Source of the DNA: Autumnicola patrickiae
Lineage (GTDB): Bacteria; Bacteroidota; Bacteroidia; Flavobacteriales; Flavobacteriaceae
Reading direction: 5' to 3'
DNA length: 64,000 nucleotides
Assembly (NCBI RefSeq): GCF_031846525.1
Contig: NZ_JAVRHM010000001.1
Coordinates: 1-64,000 of the forward strand
Position 1 is the stretch's first letter; every line of letters begins with the position of its first letter. Shown in pieces: positions 1 to 7,218 of this stretch. The notes beneath the pieces were generated by a model. It made no database searches. It was not told where the DNA came from and saw only the letters and a program-made list of their open reading frames with translations. A program made the position numbers and the translations under genes.

Positions 1-56
1 ACTTTTCACTACTCACTCTTTACTCTTCACTGCTTCACTGCTTCACTGCTTCACTT
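1..56. repeat. pyrimidine-rich short tandem repeat
   Basis: This tract is made of heptads and octads of the type TTCACTC / CTTCACTG. The unit CTTCACTG occurs three times in a row (25-48), followed by CTTCACTT, and the tract runs into the menD stop codon. Related pyrimidine-rich tracts recur in other gaps of the window (about 1856-1957, 14520, 16033-16053, 34800 and 45308-45349). No coding function is apparent. Confidence 0.7.
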
Positions 57-1790
57 TTCAGACCTCATAAATCCAAAATACTCCAATAAAACCTCATCAT
101 TTATCTTTCGCGGAGTGAAAATCTCAAGCAATTTTGGCTGTTCCGAAGCTTCAAAGAAATGCTGCATTGTTTTTTCGATTTCTTCGGAAGAAGATGCTGC
201 TTCATATTCAAAACTGTACATCTCGCACAGTGATTTCGCTTTCAGATTATGTGTGGTTTCAAAAAAAGTATCGAAATTTTCAGTATTCTTATTTCCGGGT
301 AAAATCCGGAAGATTCCGCCGCCGCTATTATTCAGAACGATAATCCTAAAATTCGAAGGAATATAATTGTTCCAGAGCGCATTACTGTCGTAGAAAAAGC
401 TCAAATCCCCAGAAATCATTAGCGTTGGCTCCTTATTCACACTTGCCGCACCCACGGCTGTAGAAATGCTCCCGTCGATCCCGCTGGTCCCGCGGTTACA
501 GAAAATCTTCAGACTTTCTTTCCACTTAAACAACTGCGCATACCTAATCGTAGAACTATTTCCCAGATGCAGAATATAATTTTCGGGAACGGCAGGAACA
601 ATAAACTGCATCGCCTTTAAATCTGAATACGGAATTTCATCCATATATTTCTCATGCCTCACCTGGCGCTTTTTCTTGGTGTTCTTCCAATATTCAGCAT
701 AATCGCTTTCAATTTTCTGCGTAAGCGGAAGAAAATGAGCAAAGAATGAATTTACCGAAACCTCGAAATGTTTATTTAAACAAAAAAATGTGTTGTAGGC
801 TTTTTTAGGGTCTACGTGCCAGTGCTGCTTCGGATTATGATTCCGGAGAAATGCTTTAATTTTCTTGGACACAATCATTCCGCCGAAAGTGAGCAGAATA
901 TCCGGCTGCAGCATTTTAAAAAGCTCTTCCCGGTTATCATCTTTCTCCAGAGGACCAATAATGGTATCTATCCTGGTAAAAAATTCGGGATGATTTAGAT
1001 TTGAAGTAGTTTCAGTAAAAACGATAACCGACGGATCTTTTGCCAGCTGCTCCAGGAACTGCTGCTCCACCGCGTTTGGTTGAGCAACGCCTACAATTAT
1101 CATTTTCCGTTTGGCCTTGCTCCACAGTTGAGCATAAGCTTCCAACTGATTTTCAGTATAAGTCCTCTCCTTAATTTCCGGTAAAATCTGCAGCGGATTC
1201 ACCTCTACATTCTCCACCAGATCGTACAATGGCTCATAAAACGGAACATTTATATGGACCGGTCCCGCTCCTTCTATGGCTTTATTAAGCGCAAGATTGA
1301 TTTCCCGCTCGTTGTGTTTCTGGGATTCAAATTGTTTTTGCTGAAGTTTTTTATCGGTAGCTTCAGATTCCAGGACAATTTCAGAATATAAATTAGCAGA
1401 ATATAAAATATGGTTTTCGAAAACATTTTTCTGCCGGATGGTTTGTCCGTCGCCAATATCTATACGTTCAATTGGTCGGTCTGCGGAAATCACCACCAGC
1501 GGAATATCACTATAAAAAGCCTCGGCAATCGCCGGATAATAGTTGAGCAGTGCAGATCCTGAAGTACAAACCAAAGCCACCGGTTTTTGCAGTTGCTGCG
1601 CCATTCCCAAAGCGTAAAATGCCGCGCAACGCTCGTCTACGATGCTGTAGGCATTTATTTCGGGATGATGGGTAAAACCTATGGTGAGCGGCGCATTTCT
1701 GGAACCGGGGGAAATTACTACGTGATTTATATTTTTCGCAACACAAAGTGCCACTATAGATCGTGCTACGGGTATTTTTGAATGTTTCAC
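51..1790 (-). CDS. menD: 2-succinyl-5-enolpyruvyl-6-hydroxy-3-cyclohexene-1-carboxylate synthase
   Basis: Thiamine-diphosphate enzyme of menaquinone synthesis that joins 2-oxoglutarate-derived succinic semialdehyde to isochorismate. The protein has 579 residues, within the usual MenD range. SPGSRNAPL at residues 28-36 is a MenD hallmark, the DERCAAFYALG stretch (52-62) carries the conserved glutamate that activates the cofactor, and the ThDP-binding motif GDLSFFYDSNALW lies in the C-terminal third. It is the last gene of a minus-strand menaquinone group. Isochorismate synthase lies upstream across a 169-base gap that holds a degenerate palindrome, so transcription may be attenuated there. Confidence 0.95.
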   Translation of the reverse strand: MKHSKIPVARSIVALCVAKNINHVVISPGSRNAPLTIGFTHHPEINAYSIVDERCAAFYALGMAQQLQKPVALVCTSGSALLNYYPAIAEAFYSDIPLVVISADRPIERIDIGDGQTIRQKNVFENHILYSANLYSEIVLESEATDKKLQQKQFESQKHNEREINLALNKAIEGAGPVHINVPFYEPLYDLVENVEVNPLQILPEIKERTYTENQLEAYAQLWSKAKRKMIIVGVAQPNAVEQQFLEQLAKDPSVIVFTETTSNLNHPEFFTRIDTIIGPLEKDDNREELFKMLQPDILLTFGGMIVSKKIKAFLRNHNPKQHWHVDPKKAYNTFFCLNKHFEVSVNSFFAHFLPLTQKIESDYAEYWKNTKKKRQVRHEKYMDEIPYSDLKAMQFIVPAVPENYILHLGNSSTIRYAQLFKWKESLKIFCNRGTSGIDGSISTAVGAASVNKEPTLMISGDLSFFYDSNALWNNYIPSNFRIIVLNNSGGGIFRILPGNKNTENFDTFFETTHNLKAKSLCEMYSFEYEAASSSEEIEKTMQHFFEASEQPKLLEIFTPRKINDEVLLEYFGFMRSEK

Positions 1791-1878
1791 AAATTTGTTT
1801 TTAAATAAAATAGATTTCTGAAGAAATCAGAACGTGCTAAAAGTAATTCCGACTCAAATTACTCTTTTTAACTTTTTT

Positions 1879-1927
1879 AGACTTCGCAGGGCCCGATAGC
1901 TATACGGGATAAAAACCTGTGAAGCCT
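1879..1927. repeat. degenerate palindromic repeat between menF and menD
   Basis: Arms AGACTTCGCAGG (1879-1890) and CCTGTGAAGCCT (1916-1927) pair at 10 of 12 positions around a 25-base centre holding CCCGATAGCTATACGGG. The arms resemble the 33-base palindromes at 29822 and 32737. One base pair differs from those copies on both sides (C-G there, T-A here), which suggests the hairpin is maintained. Confidence 0.55.
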
Positions 1928-1959
1928 TTACAACTTTTAACTTTATAACTTTCAAAACT

Positions 1960-3123
1960 CTACTTAACAAGTACAGCCTTCATGGTATGCGATTTATTAA
2001 CCGTCTCTTCCCACTCCAGCGAAGGATTGGAACCTGCCGTGATTCCGCCTCCTACAAAAAGATTGGCCACACCTGCCTCTAGTTTTATGCACCTTAAGTT
2101 TACGTACAGAGATGTTTGCTTCGAAATACTAACATACGCCTGATTTTCCTGGTTTCTGCGATTGCTATTCCGCTTGGTTTCGGTTTTTAGATTTAGCTCA
2201 CCTAAAAATCCGGTGTAAAACTCCCGGTCGTAACCTTCATTTTTAAGAATGAATTTCTTCGCCGGCTCTTTGGGTAAACCACAAACAGCCGGAGTTGGAT
2301 GTAGCGCCTTAATTAAATCGTGCAGATTAAAAGAATTAGAATGAAAAGTTCCGCTAATGTCAGTTCGTAAATGCAGTAGGTTTCCAGCCCTTGAGGTATA
2401 AGGTTTTGAGGCTTTAATACTTCCCGCACCGGAATTTAATTCCTGTAGATTTTCCAAGATTGCATCGGTAACAATCTGCTGTTCTTCCTTCTCTTTCTCG
2501 CCCCATTCCACATCTGTACTCTCCTGAAAAGCCTGTGTACCGGCAAGAGCCATTGTCCTGAATTTATTCCGTTCTACCTGCAGCAAAGTTTCGGGAGTAG
2601 CGCCGAGCCATGCACCGGTTGCCGGGTGAAACCAGAGATAAACAAATGCAGTGTTATATTTTTTCAGCATATTTTTGAAAATCCCTATCACCTTTAACTG
2701 GTGCTGCACACTTTCGGTTCTGGAAAGAACAACTTTTCGTAGTTTCCCTTCTTTGATGGTATCAAGCGCTTTTTGCACCAAGTCCTCATGCTCTACCCGC
2801 GCCTGTTTCCGAAGCTGATTCGGCGGAAAAGGCGGATCTACTTTTTTCACATCTTTATGATCTTCTTCAAAATAGTATTCTGTTTGAATTTCTTCTGAAG
2901 ATTCTGGAGGAATTATAAAAGCTCCTTTTTCAACTTCAAACGGAGAAAAAACAAAACCACTTTCGGAATAATCTGCCACCTTATGTGTAGCGGCATCTTG
3001 TTGAAGTAAAGCTTTTACATATTCCGGATTTTCATCTATACCGGGTTTTCGATATGCCACAAAAGGAAATCCTTTTTCTATCTGCTCTTCTAATTTTACG
3101 AAAAATTCGTCGGAATTGATCAT
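1960..3123 (-). CDS. menF: isochorismate synthase
   Basis: Converts chorismate to isochorismate, the entry step of menaquinone synthesis. The protein has 387 residues: a variable N-terminal part of about 100 residues and a C-terminal chorismate-binding domain. Family motifs seen are KVVLSRTESV, MALAGTQ, HPTPAVCGLPKEPA (substrate loop), FYTGFLGE and the C-terminal VGGGITAGSNP. The start codon directly abuts the stop of the thioesterase gene, so the two are almost certainly co-translated. Entericidal or siderophore-type isochorismate synthases share the fold, but the menD neighbour makes the menaquinone role the natural choice. Confidence 0.93.
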   Translation of the reverse strand: MINSDEFFVKLEEQIEKGFPFVAYRKPGIDENPEYVKALLQQDAATHKVADYSESGFVFSPFEVEKGAFIIPPESSEEIQTEYYFEEDHKDVKKVDPPFPPNQLRKQARVEHEDLVQKALDTIKEGKLRKVVLSRTESVQHQLKVIGIFKNMLKKYNTAFVYLWFHPATGAWLGATPETLLQVERNKFRTMALAGTQAFQESTDVEWGEKEKEEQQIVTDAILENLQELNSGAGSIKASKPYTSRAGNLLHLRTDISGTFHSNSFNLHDLIKALHPTPAVCGLPKEPAKKFILKNEGYDREFYTGFLGELNLKTETKRNSNRRNQENQAYVSISKQTSLYVNLRCIKLEAGVANLFVGGGITAGSNPSLEWEETVNKSHTMKAVLVK

Positions 3124-3543
3124 TTACTTATTTTTTGGTAATGCTATGGTCGTGAGTTTTACCAATGAAATCAAGTTTTCTTCTTCGTCTGTAATCCTGA
3201 TTTCCCAAAGCTGGCTAGTACGGCCTTTATGGATATAAGTTGCTTTTGCAAACACATAACCTTCAGAAATACTCTTTAAATGATTGGCCGAAATCTCTAT
3301 GCCACGGACAAAAAATTCATCTGTATTTAAGAAAACATAACTCGCTAAACTGCCCACGCTTTCTGCAAGCGCAACACTCGCACCCCCATGCAACACCCCA
3401 TCCGGCTGGTGAACTTTTGGTGTTACCGGCATTTTCGCAATAAGATAATCCTCTCCAACTTCAGTAAATTCAATTTCAAGGGTTTCCATTAAAGTATTTT
3501 TACACACTTTTTTGGACAACTCGAGAATTTCCTCTTTGGTCAT
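3124..3543 (-). CDS. hotdog-fold acyl-CoA thioesterase (PaaI type), probable DHNA-CoA thioesterase
   Basis: A 139-residue protein if translation starts at the ATG at 3543. A longer reading from 3576 adds eleven residues without family character. LHGGASVALAES (51-62) is the PaaI/YbgC-type hotdog signature, with E61 in the catalytic position. It abuts menF and heads the menaquinone group, which fits hydrolysis of 1,4-dihydroxy-2-naphthoyl-CoA (the MenI role). That specificity is inferred from context, because the same subfamily also includes phenylacetyl-CoA thioesterases. It is transcribed divergently from the esterase at 3592, with a gap of only 48 bases. Confidence 0.85.
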   Translation of the reverse strand: MTKEEILELSKKVCKNTLMETLEIEFTEVGEDYLIAKMPVTPKVHQPDGVLHGGASVALAESVGSLASYVFLNTDEFFVRGIEISANHLKSISEGYVFAKATYIHKGRTSQLWEIRITDEEENLISLVKLTTIALPKNK

Positions 3544-3591
3544 AGCAATAAGATTGGTTTCTTTGTAAAAATACAAAACCGCACCTTAAAA

Positions 3592-4227
3592 ATGAGCACC
3601 GAAAAGCAGCTTTCTTACCAGATCACCAATACGTACAGCGTGTTAAACGAATTCACTCCTAAAACCAAAACGGTTTGGGTTGTTTGCCACGGAATTGGCT
3701 ATTTGAGCAGGTATTTTCTTCGACATTTTAATCATTTAAATGCGGAAGAGAATTACATTATCGCTCCACAGGCACAATCCAAATATTATCTGAATAATGA
3801 ATACAAACACGTTGGCGCCTCCTGGCTAACTAAAGAAAATACTGAAGCTGAAATAGAAAATGTACTTAACTATCTGGACGAAGTTTATAAAGCGGAAAAT
3901 CTAAGTGATGCTCCAAATTTGGCAATTTTCGGCTATTCCCAGGGGGTGTCGGTTGCTGCACGCTGGGTCGCCCGCAGAAAAATTGAATGTTCCCGATTAA
4001 TATTGCATTCTGGAAAAGTTCCTTCGGAATTAAAAGCTGAAGATTTCGCTTTTCTGAAGAACACAGATTTTTCTTTTATTTATGGGACTGAAGATGAGTA
4101 CCTAAAAAAGGCAATTATCAACATTGAAGAAGAACATCTGCGGACTTTATTTCCAAAAAACCTGGAAATCCTCACTTTTAATGGCGGACATGAAGTAAAT
4201 CCAACTTTAATTTCAAAATTTGCTTAA
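3592..4227 (+). CDS. alpha/beta-hydrolase, small esterase
   Basis: A 211-residue cytoplasmic hydrolase with no signal peptide. The nucleophile elbow GYSQG places the catalytic serine at residue 116. The likely acid is D168 in YGTEDEY and the histidine is H200 in NGGHEV, so a full Ser-Asp-His triad is visible. The VCHGIG stretch (31-36) fits the oxyanion region. Size and motifs resemble phospholipase/carboxylesterase-type proteins. The substrate is unknown. It is divergent from the menaquinone group and apparently a single-gene unit. Confidence 0.8.
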   Translation: MSTEKQLSYQITNTYSVLNEFTPKTKTVWVVCHGIGYLSRYFLRHFNHLNAEENYIIAPQAQSKYYLNNEYKHVGASWLTKENTEAEIENVLNYLDEVYKAENLSDAPNLAIFGYSQGVSVAARWVARRKIECSRLILHSGKVPSELKAEDFAFLKNTDFSFIYGTEDEYLKKAIINIEEEHLRTLFPKNLEILTFNGGHEVNPTLISKFA

Positions 4228-4248
4228 TTTGATATTGTTTTAAAAAGG

Positions 4249-4314
4249 CCATTACGAGGTGCAAATGCATCGAAACAATCTCTAAATAAGATTACTTCGC
4301 TACACTCGTAATTA
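4249..4314. repeat. interspersed palindromic element
   Basis: Arms ATTACGAG (4251-4258) and CTCGTAAT (4305-4312) flank a second pair of inward sequences, ACAATCT and AGATTAC. The arrangement resembles the widespread bacterial intergenic palindrome whose arms read roughly CATTGCGAG and CAATCT; this is recalled, not searched. It fills the gap between the esterase and the Nramp gene. Confidence 0.5.
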
Positions 4315-4338
4315 CTTATGAAGATAATTTGAAATTAA

Positions 4339-5619
4339 ATGGAACAGAAATCTTCTTCAGCTAAAAAATCCAAAACCTCTTTGCTCAAAAGTATTGGTCC
4401 CGGATTCCTGCTGGCGGGAGCTGCTATTGGGGTTTCTCATCTTATCCAGGCCACCCGCGCCGGTGCAGATTACGGTTTTATCCTTATTTGGGCATTGATC
4501 ATCGCCTGTATTTCCAAATATCCGTTTCTGGAATTTGGCCCACGATATGCCGCCGCAACAGGAGAGCATCTTATCTCCGGCTATAAAAAGATGGGGAAAT
4601 TTCCATACTGGATTTATATCATTATCACTGTAGGAAGTATGTTTATCATCCAGGCTGCGGTTACCATTGTTACTGCCGGCCTGGCCGAACGACTTTTCAA
4701 TTTTGGATGGTCACCATTTCTATGGAGCGGAATAATCCTCGCTGCCTGCATTGCGCTGCTGCTTATCGGAAAATATCCGGGATTGGACAAGAGCATGAAA
4801 GTGATTGTAAGTTTATTGACGATTGCCACCCTCGCTGCTGTGGTCATGGCTTTTGGTGCCGGAACTGTGGAAAGCGCCGTTACTACTACAGCTCCTTCTC
4901 TCTGGACTACTGCAGGCATTGGGTTTATTATTGCATTTATGGGATGGATGCCCATTCCGCTGGATGCTTCTGTATGGCACAGTATCTGGACGAAAGAAAA
5001 GGCTGTCCAGACAAAACAGAAACTTTCGGTAAGAGGCGCTTTTGCCGACTTTAACGTCGGTTATCTTTCCGCGGCATTTATCGGACTGCTATTCTTCCTG
5101 CTTGGCGTGCTGGTAATGTTTGGCAGCGGAACTTCATTTTCCAGTAATAGTGTAGAATTTGCTACTCAGCTCATCGATCTCTACGGAAAAACTCTGGGGG
5201 ACTGGAGTAAACCCATTATTTCGGTCGCTGCTTTTGTGACGATGCTAAGTACTGTCCTCACCGTAACCGACGCTTACCCGCGGGTGATTTCAGAATTAAA
5301 AAATCCGGAAAAAGATCTGCCTCAGGAAAAAAAGGAAAAGTGGAAAATTTATCAGGTGTCGATATTTGCCATTCCGGTGCTGTCGCTTTGTATACTGTTT
5401 TTTCTTTCCGGTTCCTTTACGATATTGGTAGATTTTGCCGCCGGATTATCTTTTCTATCTGCTCCATTTCTCGCCTGGTTTAATTATAAACTCGTCACAG
5501 GAAATCAAATGCCGAAAAAACATCGTCCCGGCAACAGTTATATGACTTTTAGTTTGATTTGCTTCGGGTTTTTGGTGATCTTTAATTTAGTATATATTTA
5601 CTATTTCTTCTTGCAGTAA
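4339..5619 (+). CDS. divergent Nramp-family membrane transporter
   Basis: A 426-residue polytopic membrane protein with about eleven hydrophobic segments. GPGF at 20-23 and the overall layout are Nramp-like. The metal-binding motif of helix 1 (DPGN in canonical Nramp) reads GVSH at residues 31-34, and the helix 6 MPH motif reads as IPL within GWMPIPLD (202-209). Both residues that normally hold Mn/Fe are therefore replaced, so classical divalent-metal uptake is doubtful. Nramp-like proteins outside the metal group exist, for example YcsG in the Bacillus kip operon. The gene stands alone here, and the pxp (kip-type) genes lie 46 kb away. Confidence 0.8.
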   Translation: MEQKSSSAKKSKTSLLKSIGPGFLLAGAAIGVSHLIQATRAGADYGFILIWALIIACISKYPFLEFGPRYAAATGEHLISGYKKMGKFPYWIYIIITVGSMFIIQAAVTIVTAGLAERLFNFGWSPFLWSGIILAACIALLLIGKYPGLDKSMKVIVSLLTIATLAAVVMAFGAGTVESAVTTTAPSLWTTAGIGFIIAFMGWMPIPLDASVWHSIWTKEKAVQTKQKLSVRGAFADFNVGYLSAAFIGLLFFLLGVLVMFGSGTSFSSNSVEFATQLIDLYGKTLGDWSKPIISVAAFVTMLSTVLTVTDAYPRVISELKNPEKDLPQEKKEKWKIYQVSIFAIPVLSLCILFFLSGSFTILVDFAAGLSFLSAPFLAWFNYKLVTGNQMPKKHRPGNSYMTFSLICFGFLVIFNLVYIYYFFLQ

Positions 5620-5690
5620 TGAACTTTTAAAACAGGAGTACCGAAGAGTAATTACCCGTAAAATAACTATTCCTTAAATTTAATTTCACA

Positions 5691-5705
5691 TTAGTATTAC
5701 ACTAA
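5691..5705. promoter_or_regulatory. palindrome overlapping a possible promoter
   Basis: TTAGTATTACACTAA has 5-base arms (TTAGT/ACTAA) around a 5-base centre. It lies just upstream of CATCTTTG (5711-5718), one base off the Bacteroidota -7 element TAnnTTTG, so it could be an operator for the small transcript described next. The assignment is weak. Confidence 0.35.
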
Positions 5706-5723
5706 AAAACCATCTTTGTACTG

Positions 5724-5802
5724 GCTCCATATGGAGTATTTCATTAATCATGGTTTTTGTCGACTTGATTTATGAAGAAGCCGTCTTTCGGGACGGCTTT
5801 TT
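5724..5802 (+). ncRNA. candidate small transcript ending in a terminator
   Basis: Between the Nramp and porin genes a possible promoter element (5711-5718) is followed by a 12-base palindrome CTCCATATGGAG (5725-5736). A strong hairpin AAGCCGTC/GACGGCTT (5778-5799) follows, running into TTTTT. A 14-codon frame (5731-5775) ends three bases before the terminator, so the product could be a small RNA or a tiny peptide. There is no other gene for the terminator to serve except the Nramp gene 160 bases upstream, and a long 3' end of that gene is the main alternative. Confidence 0.4.
5778..5802 (+). terminator. rho-independent terminator
   Basis: An 8-bp stem (AAGCCGTC with GACGGCTT, loop TTTCGG) is followed by a T-run. 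It isolates the porin gene from transcription coming through the Nramp gene. Confidence 0.75.
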
Positions 5803-5887
5803 ATATAATTTGATCTAAGGGTAATATCCGCATAACATTAATTTAACATTTTTTTCGGTTCTTTGCAGCGACAAAAACCAAAAAGTA

Positions 5888-7090
5888 ATGAGATACCCAT
5901 GGCACCTGCTATTGGCATTTTTTCTAGTAGGAGTGTTTAATACAAAAGCACAGGAAACAGTCTCTAATCAATTCGGAAAAGGTCTTATCAACTTTACTGC
6001 TAAAGATAGTTCCTTTAGCGTTAAATTTGCTCCCCGTTTCCAATCCCTTTATACTTCCCAGTGGGATTATCCCGAAAGCGGAAAGCTCGAGAGAGGAAAC
6101 TCCAACATGCTTGTTCGAAGAGCGCGTTTAAAATTTTCAGGCTTTGCTTACTCTCCAAAACTGAAATATAAATTGGAGTTAGGTTTATCTAATAATGATA
6201 TTTCTGGTGCTTCTGCATATACGGGGAACGCACCTCGATATATTTTAGATGCAGTACTTCAGTGGAATTTTTATGATAATTTTGAATTATGGCTGGGCCA
6301 GACCAAACTGCCGGGAAACAGGGAGCGGGTAATATCGTCTGCCAATATGCAAACGGTGGATCGCTCCCTGGTAAACAGTCGCTTTAATATTGACCGGGAA
6401 GCAGGCGCACAGTTGCGCCATTTTTTTTACGCCGGCGATAATGTACTTTTTAAAGAAGTTATTTCTGTTTCCCAGGGAGAAGGACGTAATGTAACTACGG
6501 GAAATATTGGCGGACATCATATTGTAGCAAGGGCAGAAATCCTTCCTTTTGGAGATTTTAAAGATTATGTTGGCGCCGATCTTGAACGGGAACCTTTACC
6601 GAAATTATCTGTGGGTGCAAGCTATAGTTTTAACAATAATGCAGTTAGAACAAATTCTATTTCAGGATCATATATGCTTACTAACGATGGTTTTCATACC
6701 ACCGATATTACCACTTACTTTCTCGATCTGATGTTTAAATACCGCGGATTAAATCTTATGGCAGAAGCCGCAAGACGTACCGCAGACGAGCCTTTTGCTC
6801 TAAACGAAGATGGTAGTCCTACAGGAGATATGGTTCAGATAGGAGATGGAATAAATATCCAGGCAGGATATGTTTTCAAAAACGATTATGAAATTGTTGG
6901 TCGCTATACGGGTATCGACCTAAAGACAAATTATATAAATCGTGGAATTGAAAAACAGTATACCTTAGGCCTTTCTAAATATATTGTAGGTCACAAACTT
7001 AAAGTGCAAACAGATCTTAGCTATAATAATTTTGATAACAGTGCAGATGATGGATTGATGTACCGCTTCCAGGTAGATATACATTTTTAA
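5888..7090 (+). CDS. OprO/OprP-type outer-membrane porin
   Basis: A 400-residue beta-barrel protein. Residues 1-21 form a signal peptide with a cleavage-type TKAQ end. The mature part has alternating hydrophobic/aromatic strands, Arg-rich segments (LVRRARLKFSGF, ERVISSANMQTVDRSLVNSRF) and a C-terminal FQVDIHF ending in phenylalanine, as expected for a barrel recognised by the Bam machinery. The pattern matches the phosphate-selective porin O/P superfamily. A PhoX-like protein nearby makes phosphate or pyrophosphate uptake attractive, but no Pho-type regulatory site was identified. Confidence 0.85.
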   Translation: MRYPWHLLLAFFLVGVFNTKAQETVSNQFGKGLINFTAKDSSFSVKFAPRFQSLYTSQWDYPESGKLERGNSNMLVRRARLKFSGFAYSPKLKYKLELGLSNNDISGASAYTGNAPRYILDAVLQWNFYDNFELWLGQTKLPGNRERVISSANMQTVDRSLVNSRFNIDREAGAQLRHFFYAGDNVLFKEVISVSQGEGRNVTTGNIGGHHIVARAEILPFGDFKDYVGADLEREPLPKLSVGASYSFNNNAVRTNSISGSYMLTNDGFHTTDITTYFLDLMFKYRGLNLMAEAARRTADEPFALNEDGSPTGDMVQIGDGINIQAGYVFKNDYEIVGRYTGIDLKTNYINRGIEKQYTLGLSKYIVGHKLKVQTDLSYNNFDNSADDGLMYRFQVDIHF

Positions 7091-7155
7091 TTCCTATTAA
7101 AGATTTTTTCAATCTCACGATTCCTCTATACAAGAACATTACAAATATAATAGTG

Positions 7156-7205
7156 AAAAATAAAAGCACGACCACCTACAAAGAGGAAATCGGGCTTTTA
7201 TTTTT
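7156..7205. terminator. bidirectional terminator-like inverted repeat
   Basis: AAAAATAAAAGC (7156-7167) pairs perfectly with GCTTTTATTTTT (7194-7205). It lies between two convergent genes, the porin and the peroxidase, so it can serve both. The 26-base loop is long for a terminator. Confidence 0.55.
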
Positions 7206-7218
7206 CTAATCTGATTAA

